Shown here: positions 1-8,728 of the stretch, piece by piece | Layout: every line of letters begins with the position of its first letter | How positions within the stretch are numbered: the stretch's first letter is position 1 | Origin: Pseudomonadota bacterium | GTDB taxonomy: Bacteria; Desulfobacterota; Binatia; Binatales; Binataceae | Assembly (NCBI GenBank): GCA_021323945.1 | Contig: JAJPKA010000020.1 | Location: 496,001-560,000 of the forward strand | Direction of reading: 5' to 3' | Length of the DNA stretch: 64,000 bases | Notes under the pieces: model-generated | What the model was told of the DNA's origin: nothing | The model's input: the letters and a program-made list of their open reading frames with translations, nothing else | The model's database searches: none | Program-made: the position numbers and the translations under genes

Positions 1-599
1 GGGCCAGTGCGGGCGGTGTAGCCGACTACGCAGGGATCACTTACGAGCGCATCGATCGCCAAGAGGGAGTCTTTTGGCCGTGTCCCGACAAGAACCATCC
101 GGGGACCCCAAGAGTCTTCCTCGAGCGTTTTGCTACGGCCGATGGCCGTGCGCGCTTCCATCCTGTGGAATATGAGCATCCGGCCGAGGAACCGGACGAT
201 GAATATCCTCTTTATCTGACCACGGGGCGCGTTACTGCGCATTATCAGTCGGGCGCTCAGACCCGCCGCGTAGCCGCACTCAACGCCTCGCAACCAGAGC
301 CGTTTGTCGAGATCCATCCCGCGATCGCTCACGATCTCGGGATCGCCCCGAATGAGCTCGTACGACTGGCCACGCGCCGGGGCGCGGCCTTGATGCGGGC
401 GCGACTGACCGAGACCCTGCGGATGGATACGATCTTCGCTCCATTTCACTGGGGCGAAGCAGGGTGCGCAAACCTCCTGACCAATCCCGCGCTCGATCCC
501 TTGTCGAGGATGCCAGAATTCAAGGTTTGCGCAGCGCGTCTCGAAAAGCTCACGCCGGCGGCCGTGTTACCAATGGTTTGCTCGGACGATCGCAGCTGA
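1..599 (+). CDS. Assimilatory nitrate reductase catalytic subunit, C-terminal part
   Basis: Molybdopterin oxidoreductase that reduces nitrate to nitrite in the cytoplasm. Only the last ~199 residues lie in the window (frame begins at base 3); the 5' part is cut off. Visible is the junction typical of NasA/NapA-type enzymes (ITYERIDRQEGVFWPCP, then FHPVEY) followed by the molybdopterin-dinucleotide-binding domain (YLTTGRV, a FVEIHP element, and FHWGEAG near the end). The stop lies 21 bases before nirB, so it is probably the first gene of a nitrate-to-ammonium operon. The assimilatory assignment rests on that neighbourhood; the cofactor-binding N-terminus is not visible. Confidence 0.88.
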   Translation, partial: ASAGGVADYAGITYERIDRQEGVFWPCPDKNHPGTPRVFLERFATADGRARFHPVEYEHPAEEPDDEYPLYLTTGRVTAHYQSGAQTRRVAALNASQPEPFVEIHPAIAHDLGIAPNELVRLATRRGAALMRARLTETLRMDTIFAPFHWGEAGCANLLTNPALDPLSRMPEFKVCAARLEKLTPAAVLPMVCSDDRS

Positions 600-620
600 G
601 AGGAGATTCGACTGGCAGTA

Positions 621-3092
621 ATGGTTTCAGCGAACGATAGCAGACAAAAACTAATCGTGATCGGTAATGGTATGGCCGGCGCCCGCACCGTCGAGGAGAT
701 TCTTGCACGCGGCGGCGGGGAGCAATTCGCGATCACTGTCTTCAGTGAGGAACCTTATGGCAATTACAATCGAATCCTGCTCTCCAACGTACTGTGTGGC
801 GCGCAGGATCCGTCGCAGATCTTCCTTAACCCGCCCGAATGGTACGAGGAACAGGGGATTACGCTTCGCCTGGGGGTGCGCGCCGATGTGATCGCTCGGC
901 CACACAAGGCGATTCATTGCGACGATGGTAACTGGTACAGCTACGACAAGTTAATTATTGCGACGGGCAGTCGGCCGACGATTCCCCCGATCGCCGCTCT
1001 GCGCAAGCCCACCGGGGAGTTGCGACCAGGTATTTTTGTATTCCGAACTCTCGACGATTGCCGGCGCATCGCGGAATATGCGGCAAATTGTCGACACGCC
1101 GCGGTCATCGGCGGCGGACTCCTCGGTCTCGAAGCCGCGCGAGGTCTGCTCACTCAGAAGGTTGAAGTCAGCGTCATTCATCTGCTCGACCATTTGATGG
1201 AGCAACAACTCGACCCGGTGGCCGGCGCGCTCCTCAAGCGGACCATCGAGGCAATGGGAATCAAAGTCTATCTGAAGAAGCTCACCAAGGCAGTGCTCGG
1301 AGACAACCGGGTGACTGGCCTCGCCTTCGAGGACGGTAGTTCTCTCGAATGCGATATGGTGGTGATTGCCACTGGCATCACACCAAATGCTGAAATCGGC
1401 TCGCGCTGGGGTCTCACCACCGAACGCGGCATCGTCGTCGACGATCAGCTCCGCACTTCAGACCCGGACATCTACGCGGTTGGGGAGTGTGCGCAGCATC
1501 GCGGCCGCGTCTATGGTCTGGTGGCTCCGCTGTGGGAACAAGCCAAGGTTTTAGCTGACCACATCACCGGGTCAAATCCGGCCGCGGCCTACCAGGGTTC
1601 GAAGCTAGCGACCAAGCTTAAGGTAATGGGCGTCGAACTGGTCTCCATGGGTGCCATTACTCCGGACGGAGAGCACGAAGACGTGGTTCAGTTCCTCGAA
1701 GCCCGCCGCGGTATCTACAAGAAACTGATCATCCGAGATGGGCGACTGGCGGGCGGCATCCTGATGGGTGACATCGGCAAAGGCGCATACCTGATGCAAG
1801 CGTACGATCGCGGCATCCGCTTACCCGATGAGCGTCTGTCGCTGCTGTTCGAGACTGGCGCACCCTCGGTCCAGGTAACGTTCGAGGAGATGCCTGACAG
1901 CGTACAAATTTGCAACTGCAATGGGGTCAACAAAGGCGCGATCGTGGCGTCGGTTGCGGCCGGTCACCGCAGCCTGCGCGCCGTAATGGAAAACACACGG
2001 GCCGGCACGGGCTGCGGCTCCTGCAAAGGCCTCGTGGATGAACTCGTGCGTTGGGCCTGCCAGGGCGAGATCGTCGACGATCCCGCGCTCCATTACTACG
2101 TTCCCGGCATCCCACTGACGAAGCCCGAGCTCACCAAAAAGATTCGCGAACTTGGCCTCAAGTCGGTCAGCGCCGTTTTCGACGCGCTCGCCGATGGGCG
2201 CGACGACGCGCAGAGCAAGCCTGGCCTTGCGTCGTTACTGCGAACCATCTGGGGTGCCGACTACGTGGACGAACGCGATGCTCGCTTCGTCAACGATCGC
2301 GTGCATGCCAACATCCAGAACGACGGCACCTTTTCAGTCGTGCCGCGCATCTACGGAGGTGTGACCTCGCCCGCCGAGTTACGGCGTATTGCCGACGTCG
2401 CCGAACGCTATCATGCTCGCATGGTCAAGATCACTGGAGGCCAACGCATCGACCTCCTCGGTATCAGAAAAGCCGATCTGCCCGCGGCGTGGCGCGATCT
2501 CGGTATGCCGAGTGGTCACGCTTATACCAAGGCCTTTCGCACGTGCAAAACTTGTGTCGGAACCGATTTCTGTCGCTATGGCCTGGGTGACTCGACCAAA
2601 CTCGGCATTGCGATCGAGAAGCGCTTCCAGGGAATCGAGGCGCCGCACAAGATGAAGCTTGCTGTCAGCGGATGTCCGCGCAACTGCGCTGAAGCAACCG
2701 TCAAGGACCTTGGTGCGGTGGCAGTCGAGAATGGCTGGCAAGTCTATATCGGCGGCGCCGCCGGCTCGGTAGTGCGTGCGGGTGATCTACTTGCCACCGT
2801 CAAGACTCACCAGGAGGTCATCACCCTGATGGGGCGCTTCATGCAGTATTACCGCGAGAATGCTCGCTACGCGGAACGGACTTATCGCTTCGTTGAAAGG
2901 ATCGGAATCGAACGTTTGAAAGCCATTCTCGTCGAGGATTGCGACGGGCAGATCACGCGCCTCGACCAGGAAATCGAATCCGCGGTGGCCGCCTACCGCG
3001 ATCCTTGGACCGAGGGATGTCAGGCTTACGAATCGACTCAGTTCGCAGAGCCGGTGACTGTCAACGAAGAGGCCGCAGGTTCCTCGGTCTGA
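621..3092 (+). CDS. nirB: Nitrite reductase [NAD(P)H] large subunit
   Basis: Siroheme enzyme reducing nitrite to ammonium with NAD(P)H in the cytoplasm. The 823 residues match the usual family length. Order of domains: FAD/NAD(P)H pyridine-nucleotide-disulfide reductase (GNGMAGA near residue 15, second GxGxxG motif ~170), BFD-like [2Fe-2S] domain with ICNCNGVNKG and TGCGSC (~430-480), then nitrite/sulfite reductase ferredoxin-like and siroheme/[4Fe-4S] domain. The siroheme-cluster ligands are intact: C645-x5-C651 and C685-x3-C689. A GAGAGGAG ribosome site precedes the ATG. The stop TGA shares its last base with the start of nirD, implying coupled translation. Confidence 0.95.
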   Translation: MVSANDSRQKLIVIGNGMAGARTVEEILARGGGEQFAITVFSEEPYGNYNRILLSNVLCGAQDPSQIFLNPPEWYEEQGITLRLGVRADVIARPHKAIHCDDGNWYSYDKLIIATGSRPTIPPIAALRKPTGELRPGIFVFRTLDDCRRIAEYAANCRHAAVIGGGLLGLEAARGLLTQKVEVSVIHLLDHLMEQQLDPVAGALLKRTIEAMGIKVYLKKLTKAVLGDNRVTGLAFEDGSSLECDMVVIATGITPNAEIGSRWGLTTERGIVVDDQLRTSDPDIYAVGECAQHRGRVYGLVAPLWEQAKVLADHITGSNPAAAYQGSKLATKLKVMGVELVSMGAITPDGEHEDVVQFLEARRGIYKKLIIRDGRLAGGILMGDIGKGAYLMQAYDRGIRLPDERLSLLFETGAPSVQVTFEEMPDSVQICNCNGVNKGAIVASVAAGHRSLRAVMENTRAGTGCGSCKGLVDELVRWACQGEIVDDPALHYYVPGIPLTKPELTKKIRELGLKSVSAVFDALADGRDDAQSKPGLASLLRTIWGADYVDERDARFVNDRVHANIQNDGTFSVVPRIYGGVTSPAELRRIADVAERYHARMVKITGGQRIDLLGIRKADLPAAWRDLGMPSGHAYTKAFRTCKTCVGTDFCRYGLGDSTKLGIAIEKRFQGIEAPHKMKLAVSGCPRNCAEATVKDLGAVAVENGWQVYIGGAAGSVVRAGDLLATVKTHQEVITLMGRFMQYYRENARYAERTYRFVERIGIERLKAILVEDCDGQITRLDQEIESAVAAYRDPWTEGCQAYESTQFAEPVTVNEEAAGSSV

Positions 3093-3436
3093 TGCTTTGC
3101 GTGGACTTGCCGATGAAGGAAACAACGCAGGTGTTGGTGGGAAGCTTGGACCAGATCGGTCTGGGTCAGGGCCGTTGCTTTGTGATCGGTACACGGAAGG
3201 TCGCGGTATTCCGCTTGCGCAACGGCGAGGTCTGCGCGCTGGATGCGTGCTGTCCGCATCGCGCGGGTCCACTGGCCGAAGGCATTATCGGCGGCGGCAT
3301 CGTCATCTGCCCGTTGCATGGTTACAAGTTTTCTCTCGCTGACGGCCGCGGTCTGGACAACGATCTCGCGGTCAGCAGCTACCAGGCGGAGGTTCACGAG
3401 GGAATGATTTTCCTGCGCCTTTCGCGGGCCGATTGA
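3092..3436 (+). CDS. nirD: Nitrite reductase small subunit (Rieske-type)
   Basis: Small Rieske-fold subunit of the assimilatory nitrite reductase, 114 residues. The iron-sulfur ligand pattern is complete (C54-P-H56 and C73-P-L-H76), so the protein probably binds a [2Fe-2S] cluster; many NirD proteins have lost these residues. The ATG at 3092 overlaps the nirB stop (TGATG). A second in-frame ATG at 3113 is an alternative start. The fusion of position and domain with nirB makes the assignment firm. Confidence 0.92.
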   Translation: MLCVDLPMKETTQVLVGSLDQIGLGQGRCFVIGTRKVAVFRLRNGEVCALDACCPHRAGPLAEGIIGGGIVICPLHGYKFSLADGRGLDNDLAVSSYQAEVHEGMIFLRLSRAD

Positions 3437-3472
3437 ACCGGAAGTTTACCAGCAAGGCCAGATATTTCACTC

Positions 3473-3486
3473 AGTCCCGCGGGACT
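3473..3486. promoter_or_regulatory. 14-bp perfect palindrome between nirD and narK
   Basis: AGTCCCGCGGGACT is a perfect inverted repeat in the 148-base gap between nirD and the transporter gene. No T-run follows, so it is a poor intrinsic terminator. It may be an operator or an RNA-processing stem. Its role is unknown. Confidence 0.35.
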
Positions 3487-3584
3487 AGCCGTGATTCCGT
3501 GGCGGTTTCGCGAGCCGATGTACCCATATAAATCGCGCGTAGTTTTCTAAACATGACAGACGAGTTCGCAAAAGGGAGTAACGC

Positions 3585-4889
3585 TTGACCACACCGAAGG
3601 GCAGCCCAAAGCGAGGGCTGGCGGGCGCAACACTCGGTTTCTTTGTCGGCTTCGCGGCAGTAGCGCTCTTTGGTCCAATGACCCAAAGGCTTCGGGCCGA
3701 ACTGAGTCTGTCGCCCGTAACGTTGGGATTTGCCCTGGCCTCGCCACTGCTGTCGGGGTCGCTCCTTCGGATTCCGTTTTCCTCCTGGGTGGATACCACC
3801 GGCGGTCGCAAACCGTTTCTGGTGCTACTGAGTTTGTCGACCCTCGGGATGGTGGGGCTGTTACTTTTATTCAATTTCACGACCGCCGATCACTTGCTCC
3901 CGGGTTCTTTTTCTCTGCTATTGGTGCTCGGCGTCCTATGCGGCTGCGGGATCGCCACGTTTTCGGTTGGAGTCGGGCAGGTTTCGTACTGGTTTCCACA
4001 GTCTGAGCAAGGCCTCGCGTTAGGCATTTATGCCGGCCTCGGAAATACCGCACCAGGAATATTCTCCTTCCTTCTTCCAGTGGCGATTGCAGCTTGGGGT
4101 GTAGCAGGTGCTTATCTGGCTTGGTTCATTTTTCTGCTGATCGGCACGCTCGCTTACGCGATCATCAGCCAGGATGCGCCCTACTTTCAGCTTCGTCGTC
4201 GCGGAATTCGCGATCCCGAGGCGCAGCGAATCGCACGGGAACATGGCCAGCAGATTTTCCCAGGACGCACGGCTTCGGGTGGACTGGTTGTAGCTGCTAG
4301 GCGGTGGCGAACCTGGGCGCTGGTCAGCCTTTACCTGGCGACCTTTGGCGGATTTCTTGCCCTTACTGCGTGGCTTCCCGTCTATTGGAGCTTGTACCTC
4401 GATCTCACACCAGAAAAGGCGGGTGGCCTGACCGCGCTCTTCTCGATCAGTGCGTCACTTGCGCGCATAGTAGGCGGCTACTGCGCGGATCGTTTCGAAG
4501 GCGAACCTACTGCGCGCCTGGCATTGTCCGCGCTTGCGATAGGTGCACTCCTAATGTCATGTGCTAGGAGCCTTCGCCTTTCGGTTGCTGCCGTGCTGCT
4601 GATGGCCGTGGCAATGGGCGTGAACAACGGGGCAGTCTTCAAGCTGGTAGCGAAATATGTGCCCGAAGCAGTCGGTGGGGCATCCGGCTGGGTGGGCGGC
4701 TTGGGCGCAGGCGGCGGTTTTGCCTTGCCCCCGTTGATGGGATGGATTGCACAGCACGACGCAACGGGTTACGCCAGCAGCTTTCTGCTTTTCGCGGCTC
4801 TCGGTGTGATTTGCCTCTTTCTCGCGGGCGCGCTCGAGGCAAGTGCTCGCCATGGTGGCGACCTGGAGCTTGTGGAAGAAAGCGCGTGA
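3585..4889 (+). CDS. narK: Nitrate/nitrite transporter, NarK-type MFS protein
   Basis: Major-facilitator inner-membrane protein of 434 residues with about 12 hydrophobic segments. The first segment carries FFVGFAAVALFGPMTQRL and later segments carry GCGIATFSVGVGQVSYWFP and GLGAGGGFALPP, resembling the nitrate-signature regions of the NarK/NasA family. The start is a TTG with a good ribosome site (AAAGGGAGT, ~6 bases upstream); no ATG in frame fits better. It follows nasA-nirB-nirD, so nitrate or nitrite uptake for assimilation is the likely job. Substrate and coupling mode cannot be read from sequence alone. Confidence 0.85.
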   Translation: MTTPKGSPKRGLAGATLGFFVGFAAVALFGPMTQRLRAELSLSPVTLGFALASPLLSGSLLRIPFSSWVDTTGGRKPFLVLLSLSTLGMVGLLLLFNFTTADHLLPGSFSLLLVLGVLCGCGIATFSVGVGQVSYWFPQSEQGLALGIYAGLGNTAPGIFSFLLPVAIAAWGVAGAYLAWFIFLLIGTLAYAIISQDAPYFQLRRRGIRDPEAQRIAREHGQQIFPGRTASGGLVVAARRWRTWALVSLYLATFGGFLALTAWLPVYWSLYLDLTPEKAGGLTALFSISASLARIVGGYCADRFEGEPTARLALSALAIGALLMSCARSLRLSVAAVLLMAVAMGVNNGAVFKLVAKYVPEAVGGASGWVGGLGAGGGFALPPLMGWIAQHDATGYASSFLLFAALGVICLFLAGALEASARHGGDLELVEESA

Positions 4890-4919
4890 GTCGGGTGAGG
4901 CCTCACGGTTGCCTGACTC
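4888..4919 (+). terminator. Hairpin overlapping the narK stop codon
   Basis: GAGTC/GACTC arms enclose the perfect palindrome GTGAGGCCTCAC (4895-4906), starting inside the last codons of the transporter gene. Downstream bases are pyrimidine-rich but lack a clean T-run. Plausible end of the nitrate operon transcript. Confidence 0.35.
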
Positions 4920-5351
4920 TCGCTCCGTTCACCCCTTCTGAGTCTTGATGGCATTGTCGCTTCCGGCTTCACTTTCAACCCATCGGTTGCGTCGACCTCG
5001 CCATTGACATGGCGCGGACGTCGGTCAAAGACGTGCCCTCTGGAAGCGCAAAAAAATCTGAAGATGCCTCACAGTTTGTAGCGGCTACCCATCCATGCCC
5101 TATGATCAAGACCTTGCGCTGGAACGGTCGGCGGTCGCCTTCGAGCGGATGCTCTGCGGAAGAATGGGCTTCCCCCCGACGAGAAGCTGAAGGAGCGTTG
5201 TGATTTTTTCGCCGGTGATCTGTCGGGTGCTGGCTTCGTGGACAGTTGAGTGAGCAGGATCGGAAAAAGTGTGGTAGAGTCCAAAAGGCTCTTGTCGCGC
5301 CGAACTGCACGGCGCCCTCGATGTGAGAAACGAGCTGGGAGGACGAGCGCG
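4890..5351. other. Intergenic region before the VOC gene
   Basis: About 460 bases with no supported gene. The short frames here have no ribosome site or recognisable product. Apart from the hairpin at the narK end, no structured element or clear promoter was seen. The downstream VOC gene must have its promoter in the right half. Confidence 0.5.
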
Positions 5352-5939
5352 ATGACCGTGACGCAACCCAACGGCGAAAAAAGCCACAAGCCCGATACCG
5401 TGCCCGTGCGGCTTCATCACGCGGCTTATGTATGCCGCGATCTCGAACAGACCCGCAAATTTTACGAAGACATCATGGGATGGCCGCTGGTGGCGACCTG
5501 GCGCGAGCGTGACAAGGTCTTCGGTGAAGACGAGCTCTATTACTGCCACCTATTCTTCCAGATCGCTGATGGGGGCGCACTCGCGTTCTTCAAGTTTGCG
5601 GATCCGCGCCAGCACGAGAAGTTCGCCGATTACGGACCGCATTCGCCCTTCATCCATCTCGCGCTCAAATTGCCCGATGCCGCGAGCCAGGAAGAACTCA
5701 AGCACCGGCTCGAGGCGGCCGGCTATCAAACCATGGTGCTCAACCATGGCTATTGCGTGTCACTCTATGTGACTGACCCAAATGGTCTGAACCTCGAATT
5801 TACGGTCGATCATCCAGACGCGGCGAAGATCTCGGCCAAGCGTGCAGCAACCGCACACGAAGATTTGCGCAAATGGCTGGCCGGCGACCGTACGACCAAC
5901 AACGAGTGGCGCGACGAGGCTAAGACCGCCGCTCGATGA
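5352..5939 (+). CDS. VOC-superfamily (glyoxalase/dioxygenase-fold) protein
   Basis: 195-residue protein of the vicinal-oxygen-chelate superfamily. Metal-triad candidates are visible: His in RLHHAAYVCRDLEQT, His in FIHLALKL, and Glu in DPNGLNLEF. One full pair of beta-alpha-beta-beta-beta modules is present, with a charged C-terminal tail. The frame is open upstream to 5250, but the ATG at 5352 has a GGGAGGA site and begins just before the domain. It stands alone between the nitrate cluster and a convergent outer-membrane protein gene, so the substrate is unknown. A ring-cleavage dioxygenase or a glyoxalase-like lyase are both possible. Confidence 0.82.
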   Translation: MTVTQPNGEKSHKPDTVPVRLHHAAYVCRDLEQTRKFYEDIMGWPLVATWRERDKVFGEDELYYCHLFFQIADGGALAFFKFADPRQHEKFADYGPHSPFIHLALKLPDAASQEELKHRLEAAGYQTMVLNHGYCVSLYVTDPNGLNLEFTVDHPDAAKISAKRAATAHEDLRKWLAGDRTTNNEWRDEAKTAAR

Positions 5940-5963
5940 CAATCTAAAAGCCTCAAAATTAAA

Positions 5964-5998
5964 GCCAGCTTCGTTGCCGGCGAAGGGGCTCTGCTGGC
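5964..5998 (+). terminator. Candidate hairpin after the VOC gene
   Basis: GCCAGC ... GCTGGC arms with an inner TTCG/CGAA pair, 25 bases after the VOC stop. No T-run follows. It lies between convergent genes and could serve as a terminator on either strand. Confidence 0.3.
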
Positions 5999-6136
5999 AC
6001 CTAAGCCTCCGAGCATACGAACTGTTGGCAGTGCGACCGCATGCTGAGGGGACGTAACATGCGGATGCAGGTGATAGCCCACGCTAGCTCCAGCGCAGGC
6101 TCATTGGATGGGGTGACTCAAAAGATTGCCGGCGGA

Positions 6137-7324
6137 CTACAACACACACACCAGGCCGTATTCCAGACCGGCCATACTCCAGTGCAGATAGTTGCCGTCC
6201 TCGGTCGAGCGTTCGAGCTGGGTGTAGTGATAGGCGTAAGCCCCGACCATCAACTGAACGGGGCCGAGCCACCCCGGGTTCCCGTAGTAGAGCCGAGTGT
6301 GCACCTCACCACCATAATGCGAAGCCCAAACTATGCCACCCTCATCGCGCAAAGAGTTCAAGCGGTTGAGCCAATAACCTTCGGCCGAAGCCTCGAGCGT
6401 GAAATGCTCGCCCAGCCGGCGATAGCCGGTCAGGCCGAGCGTGGGCAGAGGCATTGATTGGTGGTAGAAGTCCTCGGCGCCTTCGGTACCGGAATGAGGT
6501 TCGACCGGCGGGTGCCCATGGTCAAAGGTGAAGTAGATATAGTTGTATTCGAGCCCTAGCCGTCCGCGGAAATCCCAGCCCTTGAGAAAGGTGGGCCAGA
6601 AAGTTTCATAGCGCCGGTACCATGGCGCAAATCGCCGTTCGTAATACAAACCACCTGCAAACCACGGAAATGGTGTTGTGTCGAGAGGGCCAGGCTTTAC
6701 CCTCGCGCCGTTGAAATGAAAGGGCTGGGTCGAGAACCAACTCCCGCCCAGGTCGAAATAGCGAAAGCGGAAATGGACGGCGTTGAGACCGTTGAACCAG
6801 TAGTAGGCGTCGATGCCCGGCACCTGTTCGGTGCCGAGGCCGATCCGGTTGAATCCCAGGCGCGAGCCAAGGAGCTGGAACTCGCGCACATTGACCACGC
6901 TCCCGGGCAGGGTGAAGCCGGACATGTTCTCGACCTGTATCTGGAACTGATGGGGACAGGGATCGACCAGGTTATAAGCGCTGCACTTTATGGAGGTCGG
7001 CGCCGACGGCCATTGGCGCTCGATTGCATAACCGGCAGCTGCTCCGAGAACGGCCCCGAGCCCGAACCCCACTCCGATCCATGGCACAGCACTTGAGCTA
7101 CCGTTGCCCGCGCCCTCGGCGAGCGCCGGATAGAAGGCTGCGAAGGTGCCCAAATAGGCCCCCAGAACAGCCCCGTTAATCATCTCGCTCTGCTCGTCGG
7201 CTCTCACACCAGGTAGCAGGCTTGCGAGAATGCTCGGGTTCGCGCCGAAGCTCTGGTTGTCCGACGCGCAAACGATGAACAGCATGAGCGATAGGCCGAT
7301 CAAGCCACTGTTGATTCGCTTCAT
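6137..7324 (-). CDS. Putative outer-membrane beta-barrel protein
   Basis: 395 residues beginning with a Sec signal peptide (MKRINSGLIGLSLMLFIV..., cleavage probable near residue 28). A short Gly/Ala-rich hydrophobic stretch (residues ~50-95) is followed by a region rich in alternating aromatic residues (FRFRYFDLGGSWF, YNYIYFTFDH, HTRLYYGN, GAYAYHYTQL), the pattern expected of barrel strands. Not a family I recognise. The Gly-rich helix before the barrel is unusual and resembles glycine-zipper segments. It is monocistronic, with a 14-bp tandem duplication about 105 bases upstream of the start. Confidence 0.7.
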   Translation of the reverse strand: MKRINSGLIGLSLMLFIVCASDNQSFGANPSILASLLPGVRADEQSEMINGAVLGAYLGTFAAFYPALAEGAGNGSSSAVPWIGVGFGLGAVLGAAAGYAIERQWPSAPTSIKCSAYNLVDPCPHQFQIQVENMSGFTLPGSVVNVREFQLLGSRLGFNRIGLGTEQVPGIDAYYWFNGLNAVHFRFRYFDLGGSWFSTQPFHFNGARVKPGPLDTTPFPWFAGGLYYERRFAPWYRRYETFWPTFLKGWDFRGRLGLEYNYIYFTFDHGHPPVEPHSGTEGAEDFYHQSMPLPTLGLTGYRRLGEHFTLEASAEGYWLNRLNSLRDEGGIVWASHYGGEVHTRLYYGNPGWLGPVQLMVGAYAYHYTQLERSTEDGNYLHWSMAGLEYGLVCVL

Positions 7325-7428
7325 CCTTGCCCCCGTTTGAGGCGCTACCTGTGCAGCGCGATTGATTGGCGTGAAAAAATTACGGCGGAGGTCTCACAAA
7401 GCTATCCTCAATCGTGCTCATCCGTGAC

Positions 7429-7456
7429 TTTATAGAGATGTATTTATAGAGATGTA
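7429..7456. repeat. 14-bp perfect tandem duplication
   Basis: TTTATAGAGATGTA occurs twice head to tail in an AT-rich patch about 105 bases upstream of the minus-strand outer-membrane protein gene. It could be a paired regulator site or a recent slippage duplication. Confidence 0.7.
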
Positions 7457-8007
7457 TCCCCACCCACGCCCCGCCCGCATGTAGGCCGGGCGCTATTGGC
7501 CATAAATCCGAAATCACAGTTCGCTGCGCAGCAGGTTCGCGTTTGGAACGACGATGAATCCTGCAAGCGCTCAAACACTGACGCCGTCATCAACCTAAGG
7601 ACTGTAAGCGAAGCCATCCCGATGACCTTCATTGTGGTGGCCTGCTGGCTGGGTGGGCCCTTACTGCCTGTAGCACCTTTTTGAACGCACCGAAAGTTGA
7701 TTTGTGGCGCTTTTCAGACGAGAGCTACAGGTGGATTGCTGCTTCGACTTGATATTGAGCCTGCGAAGGCAGCATCGTGAGCACTGCACATTGGTTATTC
7801 GGCATCATGCTCGGACGTATGCTGCGGGACGCGCCCTCGAGAGCGGTAGCGGCGGGCGTTGCGTGCTTTCAACTAGCTGAGGTCGGCGCACGCCGCGGCG
7901 AGGCCGCCTCATCCCAACCAGACGGAAGCGCCGCGGAGGTGAGCATAGTTCGGTCCATGGTCCTGCGGTTTTGCTACAATGCCGCGGCGCCGCAATCTCG
8001 ACTTCTT

Positions 8008-8036
8008 GGACACATGAACGGTTTAGTTCGTGTCTC
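8008..8036 (-). terminator. Candidate terminator hairpin of the cupin gene
   Basis: GGACACATGAAC and GTTCGTGTCTCC form an imperfect stem around a 5-base loop, 26 bases downstream of the cupin stop on the minus strand. No strong U-run. Confidence 0.3.
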
Positions 8037-8062
8037 CTGTGGGTGTTCCTATAGATGGTCTC

Positions 8063-8458
8063 TTAGGCCAGGTATTGCTCATCGGTAACCTTTTCCATCC
8101 AATCCACCGCTTTGCCATTGAGTTTTTCCACGATCGCTATATGCGACATCGCGGTAGTAGCCGTAGCGCCGTGCCAGTGCTTCTTGCCCGGCGGGCACCA
8201 GATCACATCGCCCGGCCGAATTTCCTCTTTGGCCTCACCCCAGCATTGCGTCCAGCCGCATCCCGCGGTCACGATTAAAGTTTGTCCGAGCGGATGCGTA
8301 TGCCAGGCGGTGCGAGCGCCCGGTTCGAAAGTTACCAATACGCCAAAGGCGCGTGCTGGCTCGGGAGGATCGAATAGGGGGTCGATTCGCACAGAGCCGG
8401 TGAAATTTTCTGCTGGTCCCTTCAGTGAAGGCCGTGATCCGCTTCTTTTGATCTCCAT
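8063..8458 (-). CDS. Manganese-cupin protein, hydroxynitrile-lyase type
   Basis: 131-residue single-domain cupin. It closely resembles the bacterial (R)-selective cupin hydroxynitrile lyases described from Granulicella. The metal ligands of that enzyme fall at the same positions (H53, H55, Q59, H94) and the active-site H106 is conserved; the endings [12 protein letters not shown] are also alike. Known members bind Mn and cleave or form cyanohydrins in vitro, but their natural role is unresolved and many relatives are annotated only as cupin or carboxymuconolactone-decarboxylase-like. The gene is divergent from pobA with a 270-base shared promoter region, so a role linked to aromatic metabolism is plausible (inference). 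Confidence 0.85.
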   Translation of the reverse strand: MEIKRSGSRPSLKGPAENFTGSVRIDPLFDPPEPARAFGVLVTFEPGARTAWHTHPLGQTLIVTAGCGWTQCWGEAKEEIRPGDVIWCPPGKKHWHGATATTAMSHIAIVEKLNGKAVDWMEKVTDEQYLA

Positions 8459-8728
8459 TTCCTGTTCCTTTCGGATTGACTGGTCTGTCGCCTGCCAGCG
8501 GGGTCAAGTTTAAGGCAGTTAAGGCCGCGCGAACAGCCGGTAGAATCCGCACGAGGTCAGCGGAAGTGTACGAATGCTCAGCAACCGCTCGTCTGACCCG
8601 CGGGGCGTTATCCCGGTGGTTGAGAACCAGAACTCCGAGCTTTGACGAGAGGCTTGAGCCTTTCTACCTGCGAACTGGAGCTAACACGCGATTGGACGTA
8701 CGATACCGGGGCGATACTGTAGAGACCA

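Larger units (their letters stand above)
7325..8062. other. Long intergenic region upstream of the outer-membrane protein
   Basis: About 740 bases with no convincing gene. It holds the tandem TTTATAGAGATGTA duplication and a hairpin near the right end. A 103-codon frame starting with GTG at 7777 has no similarity I recognise and no clear ribosome site, so it is not called. Confidence 0.5.

Noticed and set aside
6041-6457. 138-codon plus-strand frame
   Set aside because: Mostly antisense to the outer-membrane protein, which has a signal peptide and coherent strand pattern.
7777-8088. 103-codon plus-strand frame with GTG start
   Set aside because: No ribosome site, no recognisable domain, atypical composition; probably non-coding.
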